Source: Alteraquisediminimonas sediminicola
GTDB lineage: Bacteria > Pseudomonadota > Alphaproteobacteria > Sphingomonadales > Sphingomonadaceae
Assembly: GCF_019740335.1 (NCBI RefSeq)
Contig: NZ_JAHXZS010000008.1
Coordinates: forward strand, 62,001 to 126,000
DNA: 64,000 nucleotides
Direction: 5' to 3'
Shown here: positions 8,378 through 16,643 of the stretch, piece after piece
Numbering within the stretch: the first letter of the stretch is position 1
Layout of the letters: the number at the start of each line of letters is the position of its first letter
Made by a program: the position numbers and the translations under genes
Notes under the pieces: generated by a model
What the model was told of the DNA's origin: nothing
The model's input: the letters and a program-made list of their open reading frames with translations, nothing else
Databases searched by the model: none

Positions 8378-10009
8378 ATGCCGCAGATGAAGGTTCACCA
8401 AGCAATCGCGCACGCACTTCACGATAATGGCGTGCGTGACCTGTTTGGGCTGATCGGTGACGCCAACCTCTATTTCTCAGACAGTTTCGTGCGCGATTGC
8501 AATGGCCAGTTCATCTCATCGGCCAATGAGGACGGTGCCACGCTCATGGCATTGGGCTACACCGTGGCGACCGGCAAGCTCGGCTGTTGCAGCGTCACGC
8601 ACGGCGCGGCCCTTACCAACACACTCACCGCCCTTACCCATGGCACCAAAGCGCGCACGCCGATGCTCTTGCTGTGCGGCGACACGGCCGTGGCAGATCA
8701 TGAAAACTTTCAAAACACCCCGCAACGCGATCACGTGCTTGCGACCGGTGCCGGCTTCGAGCAACTGCGCACGCCAGAAACCGCTGCGATCGATATTGCC
8801 ACCGCTATCCGACGGGCATGGACCGAACGACGCCCCATCGTGCTGAACATCCCGGTCGAGTTCCAATGGCTGGACGTCGATTATGCGCCGGTCGTCTGGC
8901 GCAAACCGGAAATGCGCACCATTGTTCCCGAAAGCGAGGATCTCGACAACGCCATCGGCATCATCGCCGCTGCACGCAGGCCGCTCGTTCTTGCTGGGCG
9001 CGGCGCCATCGACGAAGACGCCGCTGCAGCCATCCTCCGCTTCGCCAAGCGGCTAGAGGCACCGGTAGCCACCACCTTGCAGGCCAAGGACTTGTTTGCC
9101 GATGACAACTGCAATCTGGGCATTTTCGGCACGCTCAGCCAGGATGTGGCGATTGAGCAAATTCTCGAAGCCGATTGCGTGATCGCCTTTGGTGCCAGCC
9201 TCAACCCCTTTACCATGTCGCAAGGCGCCTTTGCCAAGGACAAGCGCATCGTCCAGATCGACATTGATGCCGCCCAATTCGGGCGCTTCCTCCAGACCGA
9301 CGCTAGCGTCCTTGGCGATGCTGGTCGGACCGCCGATTTGTTCACCCATTGGCTCAATGAGGCGGAAATTCCCGGATGCGGGTGGCGCGGAGACGAACTC
9401 GCCACCACCTTGGCAACGGCAAGGGCCGCCGTCATTTCTATCGATCCGCAAGATAGCGATCCCATCGACATGCCGCGGGCTATCAAGATTTGCAACGCCG
9501 CACTTCCCGCCGATCGAGTGCTTGTAACCGACGGCGGCCGCTTCCTCGGCGAACCTTGGAAAAATTTTCGCGTCTCCCACCCCCGCAATTTCACGATCAC
9601 GCTGGCATTCGGATCGATTGGCCTCGGCATGGGCTATGCGATTGGTACCGCCGTCGGTCGCCCTGGCGAACCGGTGGTCCATTTGACCGGCGACGGTGGC
9701 TTCGTGCTGGGCGGGCTGACCGAATTTAACACGGCAGTACGCCACGGCCTGAACTTCACCACTATTGTGTGCAATGACGGCGCCTATGGCGCAGAGCATA
9801 TCCAGTTCCGTCGCAAGAATATGGACCCCACGCTTTCGACCTTTGAATGGCCCGACTTCGCCAAGGTTGCCGATGCGCTCGGCGGCAAGGGCTTCCGGGT
9901 CACCACTTGCGGCGAACTGCGTCACGCGTTGGACGCAAGCAAGAACGCCACGGTACCGGTCTTGATCGACCTAATCCTCGACCCGGACAATATGCCCGAA
10001 TTCCCGTGA
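8378..10009 (+). CDS. Thiamine-diphosphate-dependent enzyme (acetolactate synthase/decarboxylase family)
   Basis: A 543-residue three-domain ThDP enzyme like acetolactate synthase or benzoylformate decarboxylase. The cofactor-activating glutamate is E51 (ANEDGAT). The ThDP/Mg motif starts GDGGFVLGGLTEF near residue 438 and ends in NDGAYG. The central domain has the expected PLVLAGRGA. I start at the ATG at 8378, preceded by CGGAGAG; an in-frame TTG at 8357 is unlikely. It would decarboxylate a 2-oxo acid or carry out carboligation or lyase chemistry; which one cannot be told from sequence. The next gene starts 22 bases after it, so a shared 2-hydroxy/2-oxo acid route is plausible. Confidence 0.85.
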   Translation: MPQMKVHQAIAHALHDNGVRDLFGLIGDANLYFSDSFVRDCNGQFISSANEDGATLMALGYTVATGKLGCCSVTHGAALTNTLTALTHGTKARTPMLLLCGDTAVADHENFQNTPQRDHVLATGAGFEQLRTPETAAIDIATAIRRAWTERRPIVLNIPVEFQWLDVDYAPVVWRKPEMRTIVPESEDLDNAIGIIAAARRPLVLAGRGAIDEDAAAAILRFAKRLEAPVATTLQAKDLFADDNCNLGIFGTLSQDVAIEQILEADCVIAFGASLNPFTMSQGAFAKDKRIVQIDIDAAQFGRFLQTDASVLGDAGRTADLFTHWLNEAEIPGCGWRGDELATTLATARAAVISIDPQDSDPIDMPRAIKICNAALPADRVLVTDGGRFLGEPWKNFRVSHPRNFTITLAFGSIGLGMGYAIGTAVGRPGEPVVHLTGDGGFVLGGLTEFNTAVRHGLNFTTIVCNDGAYGAEHIQFRRKNMDPTLSTFEWPDFAKVADALGGKGFRVTTCGELRHALDASKNATVPVLIDLILDPDNMPEFP

Positions 10010-10031
10010 TCGCCTGAAAAGCCAGAAAGCC

Positions 10032-11426
10032 ATGACCATGACAGCAAACCCTGAACTCCTGCGGGATGAACTTTTCGCTATCCTTGGCAGCCGTGGCTTG
10101 CTGGAGCCGGATGACTTTGCCGGAAGGTCCTGCGATCCGTTCCTGCATGAGCCGATTGCCTCGCCCTTCGTCACCCGTCCGGCCAATGCCGCCGAATTGT
10201 CTGAAGTGATTAAGGTTGCGGCACGCCATGACTGGCGCATCGTCACCCATGGCGGTGTGACGGGCATGTCCGGCGGTGCTTTCACACGGCCAGACACGAT
10301 CGTCGTCTCGACCGAACGGATGCGACAAATCGAGGAGATCAACGAGATCGGTCAGTTCGCCGTTGTCGGTGCAGGGGTTTCCGTCGAAGAACTACAGAAC
10401 GCGGTCGAAGAAAAGGGGCTGTTCTACCCCGTCGATCTTGGTTCAAAAGGATCGGCAACCATCGGCGGTACGATTTCGACCAATGCCGGCGGCAACCATG
10501 TGATCCGCTGGGGCATGACCCGGCAAAGCGTACTCGGCATCGAGGCGGTTCTGGCAGATGGCACGGTGGTCAATGCGATGAACCGCCTACTCAAGAACAA
10601 TACCGGCTTCGACTTGAAGCATTACCTCATCGGTAGCGAAGGGACGCTGGGGATCGTCACCCGTGCCGTGGTGCGATTGCAGCCCTTGCCCACCAGCCAA
10701 GAGGTGGCGCTGCTCGGCGTGGAATCCATGGAAAAGGTGCTCAAACTGCTCATGGCAGCGCGCAACATGCCCTCGCTAAGCGCCTTTGAAGTCATGTGGC
10801 ATGACTATTACGCACTGATGGCGGAAAGCGGCACTGGCCGCCGACCGATCGAACCCGACTTGCCATATTATGTGCTGATCGAATCCATGGGCTATGACGC
10901 CGATGCGGATCGAGCGGCATTTGAACGATTTATGGAATTGGCGCTGGAGCAGGGCCTTGCTGCCGATGGCGTCCTCGCCAATTCTGCACGTCAGAAACAA
11001 GACCTGTGGCATGTCCGGGAAGGCTCAGAAGTCACCCATCGCGAATTCGGTGCAATCGTCCCCTTCGACGTCTCAGTCGATCTTGAACATGTCGAAGCCT
11101 TTGTCTCAGATGCCTATCGGCTGCTGAGGGAACGATTTACCCATGTGCGCGGCGTCACATTAGGACATCTAGGCGACAACAACATCCACTTCGGAATCAA
11201 CGTTGGCCCACAAACCGTGGAGCAGTTCCACGCCGTCGAAGATGCGGTGTTTGAAGCGCTGGCCCCCTATGGTGGCGCCATCACCGCCGAACATGGCATT
11301 GGCAGTCTAAAGCGCGAATTCCTGCACAAGTACAAAAGTGAAGGCGAATTGGAGATGATGAAGCGAATCAAGGCCGCGCTCGATCCGCATGGACGCCTCA
11401 ACCCCGGCGTCATCTTCGAGGAATGA
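10032..11426 (+). CDS. FAD-linked oxidase, GlcD/D-2-hydroxyacid dehydrogenase family
   Basis: A 464-residue flavoprotein of the PCMH FAD family with a GlcD/DLD-type C-terminal domain. The FAD-binding stretch runs VTHGGVTGMSGGAF through VGAGVSVEELQ and ATIGGTISTNAGG, and NNTGFDLKHYLIGSEGTLGIVT is diagnostic. Metal-binding histidines are likely in HLGDNNIH and the C-terminal AEHGIG. It oxidises a D-2-hydroxy acid to the 2-oxo acid. It directly follows the ThDP enzyme, which could use or make that 2-oxo acid. An in-frame ATG at 10038 is an alternative start. Confidence 0.87.
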   Translation: MTMTANPELLRDELFAILGSRGLLEPDDFAGRSCDPFLHEPIASPFVTRPANAAELSEVIKVAARHDWRIVTHGGVTGMSGGAFTRPDTIVVSTERMRQIEEINEIGQFAVVGAGVSVEELQNAVEEKGLFYPVDLGSKGSATIGGTISTNAGGNHVIRWGMTRQSVLGIEAVLADGTVVNAMNRLLKNNTGFDLKHYLIGSEGTLGIVTRAVVRLQPLPTSQEVALLGVESMEKVLKLLMAARNMPSLSAFEVMWHDYYALMAESGTGRRPIEPDLPYYVLIESMGYDADADRAAFERFMELALEQGLAADGVLANSARQKQDLWHVREGSEVTHREFGAIVPFDVSVDLEHVEAFVSDAYRLLRERFTHVRGVTLGHLGDNNIHFGINVGPQTVEQFHAVEDAVFEALAPYGGAITAEHGIGSLKREFLHKYKSEGELEMMKRIKAALDPHGRLNPGVIFEE

Positions 11427-11519
11427 TTGAAACGCGATACCGCCCCGGCCTGACAGGCTTGCTGTCCAATTCAATGGCTTTGCCAACGAATTAAAAACTG
11501 AATTACCGGAGGCCGCAAC

Positions 11520-11537
11520 ACACATATATATATGTGT
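11520..11537. promoter_or_regulatory. 18-base perfect palindrome upstream of the FGE gene
   Basis: The sequence ACACATATATATATGTGT is a perfect palindrome 34 bases before the start of the formylglycine-generating enzyme gene. It resembles a dimeric regulator site and overlaps where a promoter would lie. Confidence 0.4.
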
Positions 11538-11570
11538 CGTAGCTAGGGAAAAATAGGAGGCAAATAGCCA

Positions 11571-12512
11571 ATGGCGCCGCGTTCGACTGACGCTATGCAG
11601 ATCGTCCCATCTGGTGAGTTTACCATGGGCTCCGATAGCTATTACCCGGAAGAACGCCCGCTTCGGAGAGTTCAGGTCGACAGTTTCTGGATGGATGAAA
11701 CGCCTGTCACCAACGCCCAGTTTTCCCGCTTTGTCAACGCCACAGGCCATGTAACCGTCGCTGAGATTGCACCAAATCCTAAAGATTATCCAGATATGCT
11801 GCCCGGGATGAATCGACCGGGTTCACTTGTATTTACAGGGACTGATGGTCCGGTGGATTTATCGCAGGCGCACCTCTGGTGGCAATTCGCCTTCGGCGCT
11901 GATTGGCGCCATCCCCTTGGCCCTGAAAGCTCACTGGATGGCTTAGCAGACCATCCAGTTGTGCATATTGCGTGGAGCGATGCCGCAGCATATGCAAAAT
12001 GGGTCGGCAAAGCTCTGCCGACAGAGGCGGAATTCGAATTTGCCGCTCGGGGCGGACTGGAAGGAAAGGAGTTTGCTTGGGGTGATGAGCTTGCTCCGGC
12101 TGGCGCAATGATGGCTAATTATTGGCAGGGTACATTCCCTTATCATAATAGCTGCACCGATGGCTGGGAGCGTACATCGCCGGTTCGAAGCTTTCCTGCT
12201 AACAGCTATGGCTTGTATGACCTTATTGGAAATGTGTGGGAATGGACCCAAGACTGGTGGTCGGAGCATAGTGGCGTCGCCAAGGCCAAAGATTCCTGCT
12301 GTGGGAAGAAAAATCCCCGAGGCGGCAATATGCGTAATAGTTTTGACCCATCCCAGCCAGATATAAGGATAGGGCGAAAAGTAATAAAAGGTGGATCGCA
12401 TTTGTGCGCCATCAATCACTGCCAACGTTTTAGACCAGCAGCACGTCATCCAGAAATGATTGATACTTCGACTACACACATTGGTTTTAGGTGTGTCATC
12501 CGGCGGAAGTGA
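11571..12512 (+). CDS. Formylglycine-generating enzyme (sulfatase-modifying factor family)
   Basis: A 313-residue FGE-sulfatase domain protein. The N-terminal MVxGGxFxMG-type motif reads IVPSGEFTMGSD, the WMDETPVTNAQFSRFV block follows, then PVVHIAWSDAAAYAKW and LPTEAEFEFAARG. The active-site region is KGGSHLCAINHC with C279 and C284 in the C-x4-C spacing that binds copper in true FGEs, and the C-terminus has HIGFRC. It is therefore probably catalytic: it converts a cysteine in a sulfatase CxPxR motif to formylglycine, in the cytoplasm. No sulfatase gene is in the window. AGGAGG lies upstream of the ATG. Base composition is visibly more AT-rich than the genes to its left, suggesting transfer. 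Confidence 0.9.
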   Translation: MAPRSTDAMQIVPSGEFTMGSDSYYPEERPLRRVQVDSFWMDETPVTNAQFSRFVNATGHVTVAEIAPNPKDYPDMLPGMNRPGSLVFTGTDGPVDLSQAHLWWQFAFGADWRHPLGPESSLDGLADHPVVHIAWSDAAAYAKWVGKALPTEAEFEFAARGGLEGKEFAWGDELAPAGAMMANYWQGTFPYHNSCTDGWERTSPVRSFPANSYGLYDLIGNVWEWTQDWWSEHSGVAKAKDSCCGKKNPRGGNMRNSFDPSQPDIRIGRKVIKGGSHLCAINHCQRFRPAARHPEMIDTSTTHIGFRCVIRRK

Positions 12513-12582
12513 GCGCCCACACCCCGAATCGTCCACATTTATTGGATTTGCGCTGGTTATCTGACCGAAGGTTGTCGAATTC

Positions 12583-12631
12583 GAACCTTTGGCACCCAAT
12601 CCATTATTATTCTGTACCAAAGGTTCATTTT
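12583..12631 (+). terminator. Hairpin with T-rich tail after the FGE gene
   Basis: GAACCTTTGG at 12583-12592 pairs exactly with CCAAAGGTTC at 12617-12626, and ATTTTTGCCTTTT follows. The 24-base loop is long for an intrinsic terminator, but the position about 70 bases after the FGE stop fits. Confidence 0.45.
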
Positions 12632-12645
12632 TGCCTTTTACTCAA

Positions 12646-12688
12646 CCCGACAGCCCCCTGCACCATGATCGCACTGGGCAGTTCCGCT
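12646..12688 (+). repeat. Island-flanking imperfect repeat, left copy
   Basis: These 43 bases match 18561-18608 at 37 positions, apart from four extra C in the right copy. Most differences fall at third positions of a minus-strand frame that reads AELPSAI-x2-QGA in both copies, so the repeat is probably leftover coding sequence. The two copies bracket the phage-derived genes. Confidence 0.6.
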
Positions 12689-12689
12689 G

Positions 12690-12950
12690 TTCCTCATCTT
12701 TCTGCGCAATAGCCGAGAAGGTCAGCAGTTCAAACGTCGTCAATTCTGACACATGTCCGATCATATCGTCTTCCTGCAGACGTTGCATGACAATCCGACC
12801 GTTCTGCTTATCGTTGAGCCGCATGAACAATGTATGGCGCGCCCAATTATTAGCCCGTGTGCGCACAGTGGCGGACAACGCCTCCTCCGGCTTCATCAGA
12901 GCATCGACGATATCCCACCGTACCGCCGATCCACCTATTGGCGTCGTGCG
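12690..12950 (-). pseudogene. Fragment of a phage terminase large subunit
   Basis: A minus-strand frame without its own proper start reads through WDIVDALMKPEEALSATVRT, then FMRLNDKQNGRIVMQRLQED and a further stretch ending LLTFSAIAQKDEE. This matches the segment of TerL proteins after Walker B, where SRLND-x-GRIVxxMQRLHEDDL and WELLxLPAIAxxDE are conserved. The same region of the intact neighbour reads SRLNNPKTGRILLVAQRLHL, so this is a second, diverged terminase and not a copy of it. It begins right after the neighbour's stop and breaks off at the repeat at 12646-12688. It lacks the ATPase and nuclease cores. Confidence 0.7.
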
Positions 12951-14356
12951 ATATCGAGATAATGTCGCAAGTTCCCAGCATCAACGGCGGCAAGGAACTG
13001 GACGACGCTATCGACCTGATCGTCATGCTTGCCCTGTGGGAAGGCGATCAATTCATCCTCAAAGGCGCGGAGCCAGGGTGCCTCAACAGGGATCCAGACC
13101 TCGCCGCGCTCGAACTTGGGCGACTGCTGGGAGGCTCGGTCCTGCTTTGACCCTAGAGGCGCAAGGTAGGTGATCCAGAAATTCCCGCCGTTCCTGCGGA
13201 TATTCTGAAAGATGCTGATCCCCGATCCGGCTCTTTCCACGACCACAAGATCTGCTTTCCATTTTTCGCGCTGTCGATAGACGGCCTTTTGGAGTTCGGG
13301 GAAGGGTAGACGCTCACGATAGATATCGAGCAGGTAATAGCTTGTGCCTGAGAGCGCCCAAGTCGAACAGACGCTGTAATCATTGTGGCTCTCCGTCTCA
13401 TAGGCCGTGTCCCAGCTCTGGATGATCGCTTCGACCTTATAATGCTCAGGCCGCGTCTCGTAGCGGCGCAGCCAGCTGAGCTGGAAGAGCGTGCCGCCAC
13501 CTGCACATGGGCGCTGATTATATTGCGCTTCGAAGTCCCGCTCTCCCATCGCATGGCGGAGCCGGTCGATTTCCGCTTCATCGAACCGCTCTGGATGCAG
13601 GATACTGCCTGGAAAGCGCGTTATCTCACCGCCGTCCGATACTGGGATGGTCTGCTGTCGTGGTGCAATAAGTGGTAGGCAGAGCTCATCCCATCCACCG
13701 CCAGCCGCGAGTTGTCCGGGCAGGTCCTCCAGATGCAATCGCTGGGCCACCAGAAGGATTCTACCCGTCTTTGGATTGTTGAGACGACTCAGCACGGTAC
13801 CGGTGAACCAGTCGATTGCGCCTTGTCGCGCGACCTCGCTATGCGCGTCCTTGGCCTTGATCGGGTCGTCGATAATGATGAAGTCACCACCCCGTCCAGT
13901 TAGCGTACCGCCGGTCGAGGTGGACATACGATAGCCGCCCCGTGTGGTCGCCAGCAGATTAAGAGCCTGCCGCTTGGGTTCAAGATGGGTGTAGGGGAAC
14001 AGCCGCCTGTACCAACTGGTCTGCATGAGTTTACGCGTTTGATGCGCAAAATCTTCGGCAAGGTCCTGATTGTAGGATGCACAAATGATCTTTGCCCCCG
14101 GTTTATGACCGAGAATCCACGCGGGCAGACAAATGCTGGCGATGAAGCTCTTCATCGTGCGCGGCGGCATGGTGATGATGACCCGGGTCTTATCCCCACG
14201 CACCATGGCCATCAGCTGGGTACAGATTGCATCAATATGCCAGTTGGGCAGATACTCATCGTCATAAAGCTGACTGAACGCACCGGCGACAAACAACGTG
14301 AGTTCCGTGCGTGCGAGTTGGTCCAGCAAGGGCGAATAAGTCTTTTGGTCAAACAT
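12935..14356 (-). CDS. Phage terminase large subunit (TerL)
   Basis: A 473-residue DNA-packaging motor protein. The ATPase has Walker A as MPPRTMKS (about residues 63-70), a coupling region AQRLH, and Walker B as FIIIDDP. The C-terminal RNase-H-like nuclease keeps its acidic residues in SWDTAYE, VVERAGSG and KHDDQVDS, so both activities look intact. The ATG at 14356 has GGGGAG 7 bases upstream and overlaps the end of the DUF5681 gene by 8 bases; earlier in-frame ATGs exist at 14371 and 14362. No portal, capsid, protease or tail genes are nearby, so the gene does not belong to a complete prophage. Confidence 0.88.
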   Translation of the reverse strand: MFDQKTYSPLLDQLARTELTLFVAGAFSQLYDDEYLPNWHIDAICTQLMAMVRGDKTRVIITMPPRTMKSFIASICLPAWILGHKPGAKIICASYNQDLAEDFAHQTRKLMQTSWYRRLFPYTHLEPKRQALNLLATTRGGYRMSTSTGGTLTGRGGDFIIIDDPIKAKDAHSEVARQGAIDWFTGTVLSRLNNPKTGRILLVAQRLHLEDLPGQLAAGGGWDELCLPLIAPRQQTIPVSDGGEITRFPGSILHPERFDEAEIDRLRHAMGERDFEAQYNQRPCAGGGTLFQLSWLRRYETRPEHYKVEAIIQSWDTAYETESHNDYSVCSTWALSGTSYYLLDIYRERLPFPELQKAVYRQREKWKADLVVVERAGSGISIFQNIRRNGGNFWITYLAPLGSKQDRASQQSPKFERGEVWIPVEAPWLRAFEDELIAFPQGKHDDQVDSVVQFLAAVDAGNLRHYLDIARRQ

Positions 14357-14807
14357 CATCATGCTCCCCATCGTCCGTATATGGAATGTCGCCCTGCATC
14401 TTCAAAAAGTGGATGAGATCCTTGGTGCTGACTGGTGCCTGGGCATCCGATGCAGAATCGTCCGTTGCAACCGGCCCATAGCGCTCATGAAGCTCAATGA
14501 GCTTTGCTATGGCCTTGAAGTTGCCGCTACTCGCCTGATTGGCCAATTGGTGTAAAGCCAGGCCGATCTTTGAGATGTTTTTCGTTTTACCATTGATTTT
14601 GGCAGGAACCTTGACGCTGAATGCCTCGTTGACGAGCGTCTTGATGTTCTTCGCGCCTTTTGGTCGCCCCTTACCCGGACCATTGCCTTTCGGGAATTGG
14701 GTGTGTTTAGGCGGTTTGCCATAACCAACCTCATAGGGTGCGGCTTCGCCCTCAATATTCTCGCTGCCGTCATTTTCCGGCGGCCCATCGTGTCCAGATA
14801 TTGTCAT
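14349..14807 (-). CDS. DUF5681 domain protein
   Basis: A 152-residue small basic protein with the DUF5681 signature near residues 36-55: TQFPKGNGPGKGRPKGAKN, a glycine/lysine-rich motif resembling a DNA-binding hook. A helical segment with ALHQLANQASSGNFKAIAKL follows, and the C-terminus is acidic. Proteins of this family are commonly encoded just before terminase genes in alphaproteobacteria. A small-terminase-like or DNA-recognition role is inferred from that position, not shown. The gene overlaps the terminase start and lies 17 bases after the methyltransferase gene, so the three form one operon. Confidence 0.8.
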   Translation of the reverse strand: MTISGHDGPPENDGSENIEGEAAPYEVGYGKPPKHTQFPKGNGPGKGRPKGAKNIKTLVNEAFSVKVPAKINGKTKNISKIGLALHQLANQASSGNFKAIAKLIELHERYGPVATDDSASDAQAPVSTKDLIHFLKMQGDIPYTDDGEHDDV

Positions 14808-14824
14808 GATCGCCTCCCAGAAAC

Positions 14825-16279
14825 CTATGCGGCAGTCGAAGAACCCTCGATCAGCTCTTCATGCGCCCGGATGGTTGCCACTTCATCGAATGTTTGACCG
14901 GTTGTGATCAGGATCGGCATTTGACCTGTCAGTCGTTGCCATCGGCGCAGGCTGACATCGACAAACTGCGGTTCGAGCTCAATCCCAAAGCAGCGCCGAC
15001 CTGTTTTCTCCGCCGCAATCAGTGTCGTCCCGCTGCCCATGAACGGATCGAGCACCGCCTCGTTGCGATTGGTCACATCAAGAATGGCGTCGCTGCACAG
15101 TTCGACGGGTTTGGGCGTGGCATGCTGTCCCAGCATTTCATGGGCCGAGGATCCCGGGCGATTGGCACCCGGCATGGACCAGACATTGGTGCGATCACGG
15201 CCATGTTTACCAAGCTGGACATTGTTGTTGCGAGGCGTGTCCCCGTTGCACATGACCGCTATCAACTCATGCGCGGAACGGTAAAAGCCGCCCATGGCAC
15301 CAGATTCCTTGTACCAGACGATGAGGTTCAAGAGGCTGAGTTTGGATGCTGCGCCAGCGCTATAGAGCAGATCGATCGATCTCCAGTCCATGAACCCGAA
15401 CAGGATCCCGCCATCCATCAGATGCTTTTTGGCACAACGGATCGCGGTTTCGAGGAACTGCGCGAACTCCTTATCCGACATCTCGCCAGACGCCATTTTG
15501 AATTCGCCATGCTTTTTCTTGCCGAGCCCACTGACATTTCCGCCGATACGGACATTATAGGGAAAGTCGGCGATGATCGCCGCGAGGCCCTCTCCTGACA
15601 GCAATTGCGCATAGGTTTCTGGCTCAAGGGCGCTGGCGCAGATGAGCCGATGATGACCCAGTTGCCAAAGGTCACCGGGCAGGGAGACGGGTGCGCCAGT
15701 TGCATCTTCCTCCGCTTCTTCTTCGGTCTGGCTATCCGCCGGATCCAGCAGGATGATATCCTGCTCTTGCAGGGTAAATCCTGTTGATGTCAGGTCGACA
15801 TCCAGATCGATCAGCTCCTGAAATTCAATCTTGAGCTGATCCATGTCCCAGCTGCCGAGTTCGGCGGTCCGGTTCAGTGCTAGGGCCAGCTTGCGTATTT
15901 CAGTATCCGTCAGGTGCTGGCAGTCGATTGTGGGAATATGGGTCAGGCCCAGCGCCTGTGCCGCTTCCCACCGGACATGGCCATCGATGATTTCAAGGCC
16001 CTTGACCAGGATCGCGCCGCAGAAGCCAAGATCAGCAATCGAGGTCGTCAGTCGACCCAGCTGCTCCGCATGAGTGCGACGGGTGCGGTGTCGCGAGGGC
16101 TTTAGCGTCGCGATCTCGAGGCGCTCGATCTGGAGATCTGGCAACAGATCGTTCCGCCGCCGCTGGCGGATCGTTTCGGTCATCTGCCGATCGGCTGCCA
16201 TGGCCTCACGCCGGTGCCGGGTCTTGCTCAGCTTCTGATTTTTAAACGCCTCGTTACCTATTTTCACCCCATGTTTCAT
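14825..16279 (-). CDS. ParB-like nuclease domain fused to DNA methyltransferase
   Basis: A 484-residue two-domain protein. Residues about 50-150 are a ParB/Srx-like domain (LKPSRHRTRRTHAEQLGRL, IIDGHVRWEAAQALG). The rest is a class-beta amino-methyltransferase: the catalytic motif IV comes first as DFPYNV at 238-243 and the AdoMet-binding motif DPFMGSGTT follows at 411-419. Motif IV normally reads DPPY; here the first proline is phenylalanine. The ATG at 16279 has GGGAGG 5 bases upstream. Such ParB-methylase fusions occur in phages and mobile elements and protect or mark element DNA. N6-adenine or N4-cytosine specificity cannot be told. It leads the operon with DUF5681 and TerL. Confidence 0.87.
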   Translation of the reverse strand: MKHGVKIGNEAFKNQKLSKTRHRREAMAADRQMTETIRQRRRNDLLPDLQIERLEIATLKPSRHRTRRTHAEQLGRLTTSIADLGFCGAILVKGLEIIDGHVRWEAAQALGLTHIPTIDCQHLTDTEIRKLALALNRTAELGSWDMDQLKIEFQELIDLDVDLTSTGFTLQEQDIILLDPADSQTEEEAEEDATGAPVSLPGDLWQLGHHRLICASALEPETYAQLLSGEGLAAIIADFPYNVRIGGNVSGLGKKKHGEFKMASGEMSDKEFAQFLETAIRCAKKHLMDGGILFGFMDWRSIDLLYSAGAASKLSLLNLIVWYKESGAMGGFYRSAHELIAVMCNGDTPRNNNVQLGKHGRDRTNVWSMPGANRPGSSAHEMLGQHATPKPVELCSDAILDVTNRNEAVLDPFMGSGTTLIAAEKTGRRCFGIELEPQFVDVSLRRWQRLTGQMPILITTGQTFDEVATIRAHEELIEGSSTAA

Positions 16280-16296
16280 CTCGACCTCCCAATACA

Positions 16297-16332
16297 AAAA
16301 ACCCCGCCACCGCTAATGCGGGACGGGGTTTT
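16297..16332. terminator. Stem-loop just upstream of the ParB-methyltransferase gene
   Basis: AAAACCCCGCC (16297-16307) pairs with GGACGGGGTTTT (16321-16332), allowing one G-U pair. Read leftwards, the stem ends in a run of Ts and lies 17 bases before the ATG at 16279, so it could act as a terminator or attenuator insulating the methyltransferase operon. Confidence 0.5.
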
Positions 16333-16643
16333 CCAAGGAAGGAAACAGACCCGTCACGCAGCAGCGCAAATTCAGGTCGGCTAGTTCCATCCGTGGATTG
16401 CCGAGCGTCCATTTCTGGACTTATTACCAATGGATCATAGGTCCTATTTTGACGCAACATAAAAAATCATGTTCAGTTGAAATATTGCGGAGGGGTGATT
16501 TCAACAAATTGAAATGTATGGACTTCATCTGAAATTCGAGCAAACCTCGTCCGTATGAAAATAACTTCGAATGATGGCATCAGTGCCTTGGACGGGCTCA
16601 AAGTCCGCTGGCACCGGAAAAAGATTCTCAGTTTGGCTTGGCC
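16333..16643. other. Intergenic stretch, nothing supportable
   Basis: This is an AT-richer region between the divergent methyltransferase operon and the unknown gene at 16644. It probably holds promoters for both, but no convincing gene, repeat or box was seen. A 33-codon frame begins at an ATG at 16555 but has no recognisable content. Confidence 0.4.
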
